From JANNRA01 sp031401035 (lineage in GTDB: Bacteria > Desulfobacterota > Binatia > HRBIN30 > CADEER01): DNA of 32,835 bases. Of the stretch, positions 1 to 7,037 are shown piece after piece. The notes under the pieces were generated by a model, which did no database searches, was not told the origin of the DNA, and worked only from the letters and a program-made list of their open reading frames with translations. Location of the stretch: positions 1-32,835 of the forward strand of contig JANNRA010000019.1 of the NCBI GenBank assembly GCA_031401035.1, written 5' to 3'. Both the position numbers and the translations under genes were made by a program. The stretch's first letter is position 1, and the number at the start of each line of letters is the position of its first letter.

Positions 1-353
1 CAGCGGAACGCCCCCGTCAGATTGGTGGCGATCACGCGCTCGAATTCGGCGCTGGTCGCGCGCAGAATCGGGCCCGCGCTGCCGGTTCCGGCCGAGTTCA
101 CCGCCAGGTCAAGCCGGCCGAAGCGGCGCACGGTCGCGACCACCGCGTCGTCGACGGACTTGTCGTCGGTGACGTCGCAGGCGACCCAGGCGGCGTTCGG
201 CCCGAGCTTCAGAGCCGCCTCGCGCAGGGTGTCCTCGCGGCGCGCGCAGATCATCACTTTTCCGCCCGACTCGACGATCATCTTCGCGCAGCCGAAGCCG
301 ATGCCCGTCGCGCCCGCGGTCACGAACGCCACCTTCCCCGACAGATCCGGCAT
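1..353 (-). CDS. Short-chain dehydrogenase/reductase (SDR), 3' end missing at window edge
   Basis: The reading frame starts at ATG 353-351 and runs off the left edge after about 117 codons. It shows an N-terminal Rossmann fold: beta1 'KVAFVTAGATGIGFG', where the usual TGxxxGxG reads TAGATGIG (second Gly replaced by Ala), an Arg pair after beta2 ('ICARRED') that favours NADP(H), 'CDVTD' after beta3 and 'VNSAG' after beta4. The catalytic Ser-Tyr-Lys region is beyond the edge, so substrate and activity cannot be judged. Its start overlaps the P450 stop by one base (TGATG), so the two are probably translationally coupled and may act on the same compound, the P450 hydroxylating and the SDR oxidising the alcohol. 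The family call is firm; the pairing is inference. Confidence 0.85.
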   Translation of the reverse strand, partial: MPDLSGKVAFVTAGATGIGFGCAKMIVESGGKVMICARREDTLREAALKLGPNAAWVACDVTDDKSVDDAVVATVRRFGRLDLAVNSAGTGSAGPILRATSAEFERVIATNLTGAFR

Positions 354-1561
354 CAGCTCCTCCTCGCCGGGAAGCGCACCGGCATGTGCTCGATGCCGAC
401 GATGAAGTTCGACGGCCGCAGCGGCGGCGGGTCGTCAGAAACCAGCTGCAGCGTCGGCAGGCGGCGCACCAGTTCGTCGAACATCACCCGCATCTCGAGG
501 CGCGCCAGGCTGGCGCCGAGGCAGAAGTGGGCCCCGTAGCCGCCGAAAGCGACGTGCGGGTTGGGCTCGCGGGTGACGTCGAAGCGGTCGGCTTCGGCGA
601 ACACCGACTCATCGCGGTTGGCCGCCGGGTACAGCAGCAGCACCTTGTCGCCGGCGCGGATGGTCTCGCCGTGCAGCACCACATCCTGCGTCGCGGTGCG
701 GTTCATGTTCTGGATCGGCGTCACCCAGCGCAGCATCTCCTCCACCGCCACCGGCACGCGGCGCGGCGCGCGCGCCAGCAGCGCGTACTGGTCCGGGTGG
801 CGCAGCAGGGCGTACATACCGCCGCTGATGACGTGCCGGGTGGTCTCGTCGCCGCCGACCAGGATCAGCAGCGACTCCTGCAGCAGGGCCTCGTCGTCGA
901 GGCGTTCGCCGTCGATCTCGGCGTGTACGAGGAGGCTCATCAGGTCATCCTGGCGCGGCTTGGCGCGGCGGTCGGCGACGACGTGGCGATGGTACTCCGC
1001 ATACTCGACGAAGGCCGTCTGGGCCTTGACCAGGGCTTCGATCGGCGCCGTGGCGGACAGGCCGCAGATGAGATCGTCGGACCAGCGCAGCAGCTGGTCA
1101 TGGTCGGCCGGCTCGACGCCGAGCAGATCGCCGATGACCATCATCGGCAGCGGCGCGGCCACCTCGCGCACGAAATCGAAGCTGCCGCGCGCCGCCGCGG
1201 CCGCGATGAGCTCGACGCAGATGGCACGAATGCGCGGCTCGTGATCCTGCACGCGGCGCGGCGTGAAGCCCTTGCTGACCAGCGCGCGACGGTCGCGGTG
1301 CTGCGGGTCGTCGAGGTTGATCATCGACGGAATCGGCGGCGCATCCGGCCGACTGCTACCGCCGCTGCAGAATGCCTCGGGGCGCTTGGAACACTGCATG
1401 ATGTCGGCGTGGCGGGTGATGCCCCACAGACCGCTGGCCTCGTCCCAGAACACCGGCGCGTCTCGGCGCATCCAGGCGAAGTGCGGCCACGGGTCGGCGG
1501 CGTAGAACTGGCCGTCGAGGAGGTGGATCTCGGGACGGGTGGGAAAGCGCGGCATGGGCAT
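353..1561 (-). CDS. Cytochrome P450, bacterial class I type
   Basis: A soluble haem monooxygenase of 402 residues, normal for bacterial P450s. Visible motifs are the helix-C region 'DDPQHRDRRALVSKGF' (about 84-99), the I-helix oxygen-activation motif GGDETT (246-251), the ExxR pair E285/R288 and the haem loop 'FGGYGAHFCLG' with the thiolate Cys347. The loop has Gly where the classic Phe stands at Cys-7, as in the steroid-side-chain families CYP125/CYP142, so a steroid, terpenoid or fatty substrate is possible but not shown. No ferredoxin or reductase gene is nearby, so electrons must come from elsewhere. It lies 4 bases after the flippase-like gene and overlaps the SDR by one base. A GAGG sits 8 bases before the second ATG (1555), so translation may start there rather than at 1561. 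Confidence 0.93.
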   Translation of the reverse strand: MPMPRFPTRPEIHLLDGQFYAADPWPHFAWMRRDAPVFWDEASGLWGITRHADIMQCSKRPEAFCSGGSSRPDAPPIPSMINLDDPQHRDRRALVSKGFTPRRVQDHEPRIRAICVELIAAAAARGSFDFVREVAAPLPMMVIGDLLGVEPADHDQLLRWSDDLICGLSATAPIEALVKAQTAFVEYAEYHRHVVADRRAKPRQDDLMSLLVHAEIDGERLDDEALLQESLLILVGGDETTRHVISGGMYALLRHPDQYALLARAPRRVPVAVEEMLRWVTPIQNMNRTATQDVVLHGETIRAGDKVLLLYPAANRDESVFAEADRFDVTREPNPHVAFGGYGAHFCLGASLARLEMRVMFDELVRRLPTLQLVSDDPPPLRPSNFIVGIEHMPVRFPARRS

Positions 1562-1565
1562 CGCC

Positions 1566-2882
1566 TCAGCGGCCGGCGGCGGCGGCGATCTTGGCGGCCG
1601 CCTCGAAGTCCACCTGCTCGTGATCGTCGATCCAGGCGTAGTCGACCTGCGCCCCGTCGACCAGGGTGAACGTCGGCCGCCAGCCGGGCTTGCGCACGAG
1701 CATGAACAGCCCGCCCCACAACGTCGCCGCTTCGGCGGCGATGAAGCCCAGCGCCGCCGACAGCACCGCCTGCGGTACGCCGCCCAACTGCTTCGACAAC
1801 AGCAGCGCCTGGAACGCCTCGCGCGCTCCCTCGCCGGCGATGGTCGGCGCGAAAATGGTGCCGAGGATCTGGATGGTCGAGCCGAAGACGATGGGCCAGA
1901 ACTGCGCGCCGGCGACGCCGATCGCCAGGGCGGTGAAGAAGTACACCACCGCGGTGGTGAAGTGGGTGACGAACTTGCAGAACAACGCGGCGAAGAGCAG
2001 TCCGAGCTGACCGCGGTAGGCGCCGACCGCGTCGCTCAGGCGCTGCACCTGCAGGCGCGCGCCGGCCGGCAAACGGGCGCCGAAGAGCGACAGCGCGCCG
2101 GTGAGGAGCCCGGGCCACACGAGGATCGTGATCACGCCTGCCGAGATGCCGCCGCCGACCAGCGCCACCGCGGCGGCGAGCAGCGGCGCCGCCTGCGGGC
2201 GGCCGAGGTGGCTCGTGACGTCGACGATCACCTGGTAGCCGAAGGGCAGCGTCAGCACCATGCCGAGAAACAGCCCGGTGATACCGATCAGCTTTTCGAG
2301 CCCCTTGGCGGTGACCGCGCGCGGCCAGCGCTGCGAGTAGCGGCCGGCTTCGTAGAGCGTGTAGCCGTCGAGCCCGATCGTGCTGGGCAGAAAGGTGCCG
2401 ATGAAGCGGCCGATCAGGAAGGCGGTCATGATCGCCTGCCAGAAGGGATAGCGCAGCCCCTGACCGACGAGCAGCAGGTGCCAGGCAAAGGCGGAGGAGA
2501 CGACGCCGACCGCCTTGATCGCCATCGCCAGCAGGCCGAACAGGACGAAGGCGCGGCCGTCGACATAGGGCAGGTAGGCGATGATGGCGTCGTAGATGGG
2601 CAGACGGCGGCCGTCGCCGACATCGATCGGGTGGCGCAGCAGGGCCAGCATTGCGGCGACAGTGAAGAGCGACTTGGCGATCAGATCGGCGCGCCCGCGC
2701 GCCGGCGCCGCGAGGTGACGACGGCCGAACCAGTAGGCGAGGCAGGCGACGCTGAGGACGGCCAGCCCCTCCAGGCCGAGGCGACCCATCCAGGCGTCGT
2801 AGGTCAGCAGCGCCGCGGCGGCGGCCGCGACGGCGAGGCCGAGGACGGCGAGCGGGGAGGTGGACGACGGTGGGCCGGTCAC
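1566..2882 (-). CDS. Flippase-like / LPG-synthase-TM family integral membrane protein
   Basis: A hydrophobic protein of about 438 residues with many membrane segments, resembling the lysylphosphatidylglycerol synthase TM/UPF0104 ('flippase-like') superfamily. Supporting features are the segment 'GRFIGTFLPSTIGLDGYTLYEAG' region with its conserved Pro-Ser and Gly-Asp, and the late 'TIAGEGAREAFQALLL' stretch. A soluble tail of about 45 residues follows the last helix. The frame stays open to 3098, but the upstream part overlaps the preceding gene and reads as non-membrane, Arg-rich sequence, so I start at GTG 2882-2880; this is uncertain because no clean ribosome-binding site is visible. Members of this family move or modify lipids, often isoprenoid- or glycan-linked ones. 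The P450 gene begins 4 bases after its stop, suggesting co-expression. The substrate is unknown. Confidence 0.75.
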   Translation of the reverse strand: MTGPPSSTSPLAVLGLAVAAAAAALLTYDAWMGRLGLEGLAVLSVACLAYWFGRRHLAAPARGRADLIAKSLFTVAAMLALLRHPIDVGDGRRLPIYDAIIAYLPYVDGRAFVLFGLLAMAIKAVGVVSSAFAWHLLLVGQGLRYPFWQAIMTAFLIGRFIGTFLPSTIGLDGYTLYEAGRYSQRWPRAVTAKGLEKLIGITGLFLGMVLTLPFGYQVIVDVTSHLGRPQAAPLLAAAVALVGGGISAGVITILVWPGLLTGALSLFGARLPAGARLQVQRLSDAVGAYRGQLGLLFAALFCKFVTHFTTAVVYFFTALAIGVAGAQFWPIVFGSTIQILGTIFAPTIAGEGAREAFQALLLSKQLGGVPQAVLSAALGFIAAEAATLWGGLFMLVRKPGWRPTFTLVDGAQVDYAWIDDHEQVDFEAAAKIAAAAGR

Positions 2883-2935
2883 AGACCTCGACCCATAGCC
2901 TCCGGCCGAAGCCGCAAGCAAGGTTGCGGCGCGGA

Positions 2936-3496
2936 TCAGGCGCCGACGCGCGCTTTGATCGGCGGGCGCGGCAGCCTGGCCGCCGCGGCACGGGTCAGCG
3001 GTGTCATCTGGCCGGTGCGCTCCGGCAGCACGACGTAGCCGTAGAACAGGGCGGCGGCGAACAGAAACGGGATGCGCATCAGCAGCGGACTCATCCAACC
3101 CGCTTCGAGGTCGGTGAAGAGCAGGCTGAGGGCGCCGATGGCGCCCGCCGCGATCACCAGCAGCTTCAGGTTCTCGATCTTCGCCGCCATGATCAGGACG
3201 AAGAAGAAGAACAGGTAGAACTCCTGGCTGGCGCGCGACAGCAGCAGGATGGCCGACACCATGGCCGTGTCGGTGATCAGGATCGGCGCCTGCATGCTGG
3301 CGTCGAAGAAGTTGAACGGCGGCACGGTGCCAAGAAACAGATTCGAGAACAGGGCCAGGCCGACCAGCGCGGCGACGGGCAGCGGCGACCCGTCCTGGGT
3401 CTCGAGCAGCCCCACCGCCCCGGTGACGAATATCAACGCATAGCGGCAGAGCAGAAAGCGCTGCTTGCGGACGATGGCTTCGGCTTCGCGGATCAT
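2936..3496 (-). CDS. Small multi-pass membrane protein like a histidine-kinase sensor domain, without kinase
   Basis: About 186 residues from ATG 3496. There are five or six hydrophobic segments: 'YALIFVTGAVGLLE', 'VAALVGLALFSNLFLG', 'DTAMVSAILLLS', 'FYLFFFFVLIMAAKI', 'LLVIAAGAIGALSLLF' and 'LLMRIPFLFAAALFYGYVV'. The pattern, including the FYLFFFFVL segment and the 'R-IPFLF-ALFYG' end, resembles N-terminal membrane sensor modules of bacterial histidine kinases and diguanylate cyclases. The protein stops about 30 residues after the last helix, so no kinase or cyclase follows. It may be a truncated sensor or a stand-alone sensing or partner protein for the flippase-like protein that follows on the same strand. 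An upstream open extension to 3643 is Arg-rich and unlike a membrane N-terminus, so I did not include it. Confidence 0.6.
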   Translation of the reverse strand: MIREAEAIVRKQRFLLCRYALIFVTGAVGLLETQDGSPLPVAALVGLALFSNLFLGTVPPFNFFDASMQAPILITDTAMVSAILLLSRASQEFYLFFFFVLIMAAKIENLKLLVIAAGAIGALSLLFTDLEAGWMSPLLMRIPFLFAAALFYGYVVLPERTGQMTPLTRAAAARLPRPPIKARVGA

Positions 3497-3754
3497 GGCC
3501 AGGGCAATCCCGTAAGCAATCCGAATGCCGCGCCCGGCCCTACCACATGGCATGTGAACCAGCCGGCGCCGCGCCGGCGCAACCGTCGCCAGGTGGTGGA
3601 CCGACAGTCCGTCGCCGATCGCCGTGCGCGAATACATGCGCACTGGACGGGAGCGGGCCCCGACCGGCGCCGCGCTGCTCCACCTACGCCACCCCTGGCG
3701 CGATCGGTCGTGGTGCTGACGGCGGACAGTTCTCAGCCGGCTCGCAACCGGCGG

Positions 3755-6529
3755 CTATCCGGAGACGACGCGTTCGGTCATGCGCTGCAGGCGGTCGCTG
3801 AGGATGCGGGTCATGTTGACCAGCAGCCGCGCCGCGGTGCGCGGGTAGCGGCGCTGCAGGCGGTCGAGGAAGGTCTGGTCGATCTCCAGGACTTCGACCG
3901 CGTCGCGCGCGATCACGTCGGCACTGCGCTGCTCGCCGCGCACCAGGGCCATCTCGCCAAAGACGTCGCCGCGCGCCAGCGTCATCAACTGGGTGCGCGT
4001 GTCGCCGCTGCCGCCCCAGACGTCGCCCGTGCCCTCGACCATGACGTACATCTCGCGCCCGGTCTCGCCCTTGCGCACGATCGCGTCGCCGGGCGCGAAG
4101 CGGCGCAGTCGCCCCATCAGGACCACCAACCGCGCCTGCGCCGGGCGCAGACCGCGCAGCAACGGGATGGTGTGCGTCGGATCGGCGCCCAGCTTGACGC
4201 CGACCAGATCCCACAGGGTGATGATCTTCGACGTCGCCAGCAGTGCCGGCAGGACGATCAGATTGGACAGCAGCGCGGCGACGATGGTGACGGCGGTGAG
4301 CTGGCCGAAGCTGCGGATGGGAACGAAGCTCGAGCCGGCGAAGGTGAGAAAGCCGAGAAACAGCGCGACGGTGGTGAACACCACGGGGACGCCGACGCTG
4401 CGCAGTGTGGCCTGTAAGGCGACCGACTGCTCGCTGGCGCCGCGCAGCTCGCGACTCAGGCGGGCCATGAAGTGGACCGTGTTGTCCACCGCGATGCCGA
4501 GAGCGATGGTGGCGATCAGGCTGGTGCCGAGATTCAGCGGGATGTCGAACCAGCCGAGCAGACCGAAGAAGACGAGAATGGCGAGCAGGTTGGGAATGAT
4601 CGCCAGCACGCCGATGCGCAGCGACAGGAACATCAGCGCCATGATTGCGAACATGATCACCAGCGCGAGGGTCAGGCTCTGCACCTGCCCGGTGACGATG
4701 TCGGAGGACGTTCCGGTCATCAACACCAAGGTGCCGGTGGGCTCGATGCGCAGGCTGGCCGGGACCTTCTCGGCGATGTAGGCGCGAACCCGGCTCAGCA
4801 GCGCCTCGATCTCCGTCGACCCGGTCAGCGTCGAGCGCACGAGAATGTTGCCGCGATCGAACTCCGGCGTGACGACGGAAGCGAACGACGCCGCATTCTT
4901 CTTCACCATCTTCATGATCGGAACCAGGCTCGTCGGGTCCTCCCAGAAGCGCTTGGGCGCCACGAAGGGCACCATGTTGCCCTCCTCGTCGAGGACGAAA
5001 TCGTCGCCGCCGCCGGTATTGAATCCCGGCTCCAGGATTTCCAGGTAGTCGACCAGGGACACCGTGCCGCTGACCCCCGGCTGCTGGTTGAGGAAGATCT
5101 GCAGGTCCTTGATCTGGCGCAGCACCTCCCAGCGCTCGAGGGTCCCCGGTTCACCGCCGTCGATCACCAGGTAGAAGGGATTGCTGCCGACGATGGTGTC
5201 ATTGATGACCTGGTTGTCGCGGCGCACCGGCGAGTCGGGATCAAAGTAGGCGAGGAAGTTCGAGTCGACGCGGATGCGCGGCACGCCAAGTAGCGAAACG
5301 ACCCCGACCAGCGCCGCCGCGACGAGCACGACGCCGCGCCCCGAGTAGGCCCTCTCGCCCAAGCGCGCCAGGCTGTTCTGCAGCCAACTGGGCACCGCGG
5401 GTTCGGCGCTCTGCTGCGCCGCCGCCAGCGGCGCCGGCCACAGCAGCAGCAGGGCGGGCAGGAGAACCAGCGACGTCAGCACGACGAACACGATGCCGAT
5501 CACCGAGAACAGGCCGAGGTCGCGGATGGCGACGATGCTGTTGGCCAGCAGCGCGCCGAAGCCGATGATCGTCGTGCCGGCCGCGATCAGCACCGGCATC
5601 ATGACGTCATCCAAGGTCCGCGAGACGATCTCGATGTGGTCGACGTCGACGAGGCTCTGGCGCAGCTCGTGGTAGTGCGCCAGGACGTGGATCGCGTAGG
5701 AGCTGCCGACGACGAGCAAGAGCGGCGGCAGGACGAAGGTTCCCAGATTGATCGCCTTGCCGGCCAGCACGAGGACGCCGAGGGTCCAGGCGACGGCGAC
5801 GACCACGGACAGAGTACACGCCGCGACGTCGCGCAGGCGCCGGAAGGAGAGCCACAGGGTGGCGAGGACGAGGGCCAGGGCGACGGGGGTGGAGACCAAC
5901 AGGTCGCGCCGCATGTCGTCGGTGGCGGCTTTCTTCAGGTGCGCCGCGCCGGTGTAGTAGAATTCCTCGGGGCCCTGCTCGGCGGCGAGGATCGCGGCGA
6001 TCTTGGCGTCGATCTGCAGGTCGGCGTAGCGCACGTCGCTCATGTTCGCGAAGAAGACGTTGATCGCGGCGCCGCCGAAGTCGGGCGCGATGAGGTTGAC
6101 GCGGAACAGCGCCGTCGAGGCGAGTTTCTTCTTGAGGGCGACCACTGCGTCGGGCGGAATCGGAATCACCGGGATGAGCGGCGGCGGGCTGAAGGCATCG
6201 GCCGATGGGTCGATGGCGTTGGTCAGGCTGATGACCTTTTCCACCCCCTCGAGCGCCGCGAGCGCGTTGGTGACGCGGCGGATCTTGCCGAGGCTGCGCT
6301 CGCTGAAGAGATCGTCGGAGCGGATTCCGATGACGCCGATCTCGTCGCTGCCGAAGGTCGCCCGCACCCCATCGTAGAACGCGACGCCGGGATCGTCCGC
6401 CGGCAGGACGCTGGCGATCGAGCTCTCGATGCGCACGCGCAGGGCGAAGCTGCCGAGCACGACGGTCAGCGCGGTGAACACGGCCAGGATCAGTCGCGGG
6501 CGGCGGAGGAGTGCGCGGAAGAAGTCCAT
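3755..6529 (-). CDS. RND-superfamily (HAE3/MmpL-like) exporter fused to a C-terminal cyclic-nucleotide-binding domain
   Basis: 924 residues. TM1 lies at about 11-31, a periplasmic porter region at 32-207, TM2-6 at about 210-365, TM7 at about 398-416, a second periplasmic region at 417-610 and TM8-12 at about 615-765. This is the duplicated RND layout, in the short HAE3-like form that handles lipids or hopanoids in other bacteria. Residues about 787-924 form a cyclic-nucleotide-binding fold: 'FAPGDAIVRKGETGREMYVMVEG' region, then a phosphate-binding cassette with F857-G-E-M-A-L862 and R868-S-A. The phosphate-contacting Arg and Glu are both present, so cAMP or cGMP binding is plausible. An RND pump with a cytoplasmic ligand sensor suggests direct control of export. 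It precedes the sensor-like, flippase-like, P450 and SDR genes on the same strand, with a 258-base gap after it. Both halves are recognisable; regulation by nucleotide is inference. Confidence 0.9.
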   Translation of the reverse strand: MDFFRALLRRPRLILAVFTALTVVLGSFALRVRIESSIASVLPADDPGVAFYDGVRATFGSDEIGVIGIRSDDLFSERSLGKIRRVTNALAALEGVEKVISLTNAIDPSADAFSPPPLIPVIPIPPDAVVALKKKLASTALFRVNLIAPDFGGAAINVFFANMSDVRYADLQIDAKIAAILAAEQGPEEFYYTGAAHLKKAATDDMRRDLLVSTPVALALVLATLWLSFRRLRDVAACTLSVVVAVAWTLGVLVLAGKAINLGTFVLPPLLLVVGSSYAIHVLAHYHELRQSLVDVDHIEIVSRTLDDVMMPVLIAAGTTIIGFGALLANSIVAIRDLGLFSVIGIVFVVLTSLVLLPALLLLWPAPLAAAQQSAEPAVPSWLQNSLARLGERAYSGRGVVLVAAALVGVVSLLGVPRIRVDSNFLAYFDPDSPVRRDNQVINDTIVGSNPFYLVIDGGEPGTLERWEVLRQIKDLQIFLNQQPGVSGTVSLVDYLEILEPGFNTGGGDDFVLDEEGNMVPFVAPKRFWEDPTSLVPIMKMVKKNAASFASVVTPEFDRGNILVRSTLTGSTEIEALLSRVRAYIAEKVPASLRIEPTGTLVLMTGTSSDIVTGQVQSLTLALVIMFAIMALMFLSLRIGVLAIIPNLLAILVFFGLLGWFDIPLNLGTSLIATIALGIAVDNTVHFMARLSRELRGASEQSVALQATLRSVGVPVVFTTVALFLGFLTFAGSSFVPIRSFGQLTAVTIVAALLSNLIVLPALLATSKIITLWDLVGVKLGADPTHTIPLLRGLRPAQARLVVLMGRLRRFAPGDAIVRKGETGREMYVMVEGTGDVWGGSGDTRTQLMTLARGDVFGEMALVRGEQRSADVIARDAVEVLEIDQTFLDRLQRRYPRTAARLLVNMTRILSDRLQRMTERVVSG

Positions 6530-7037
6530 CAGTGGCTTCTAGTCCACGGTGGTGCATGTTTGCGAGGCGCGGTGCCGGCAACGACGGGGGGAGCGCCGTC
6601 CGCCGCCCGTGCGTCTGGCGATCCGGTCGTGCGTCGCGGCGCGACGCGCGGGCGTGCGAGCCACGGCGGCGCCGTCTCCGCCATTCACCGCTGCGGCTCG
6701 GCGCTCAACACCGACGTCAACCTCCAGCGCCCGCACGTCGCCGGGGGGCGAGGTCCTCAGGTATCAGCTGCGGCGGGTCCGCCAGCGCGTCACGGATGAT
6801 AACCGATGGGTGTCCGTTCTCCATGCCGCTGCGGCGTCCGTCAGGCACGCGCCGCGGCCCGCGACACCGCCTCACGCCGCGCCGACCGCGAGCCAACCTC
6901 TGCCAGTCTAATGTCGCCACCTCGCCGTTGCGTTGAAACCGCCGGCCTAAACTTCCGGTTGACTCCCGGTCTGTCCCGCGTAGGGTGCCGGCCGTCTGGG
7001 AGCGCGGCGACCCGTGCGACGATGAGGAGGGCGGACG
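6530..7037. other. Intergenic region between two divergent genes
   Basis: About 500 bases separate the RND exporter (minus strand) from the thaumatin-like protein gene (plus strand). Open frames here are short, Arg/Ala-rich and lack family signatures, as expected by chance at this GC content. The right end holds a possible promoter (6959-6986) and a strong ribosome-binding site, AGGAGG at 7025-7030. I see no RNA gene and no clear terminator. Confidence 0.6.
6959..6986 (+). promoter_or_regulatory. Candidate sigma70-type promoter for the thaumatin-like gene
   Basis: TTGACT (6959-6964) matches the -35 consensus at five of six positions. After 16 bases comes TAGGGT (6981-6986), matching the -10 at three of six. 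It would give a leader of about 45 bases ending in AGGAGG, 7 bases before ATG 7038. The -10 is weak, so this is a suggestion only. Confidence 0.35.

Noticed and set aside
1539..3038. 499-codon plus-strand frame opposite the flippase-like gene
   Set aside because: Composition (Gln, Arg, Gly, Glu, Asp runs) is typical of an antisense frame at high GC; the minus strand encodes a consistent membrane protein.
2883..3098. 72-codon N-terminal extension of the flippase-like frame
   Set aside because: It overlaps the upstream gene and is Arg-rich and non-hydrophobic, unlike the rest of the protein.
3736..3752. Hairpin GCCGG-7-CCGGC overlapping the region just before the RND stop codon on the minus strand
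   Set aside because: Stem of only 5 pairs, no T-run, and close to or inside the coding end; not convincing as a terminator.
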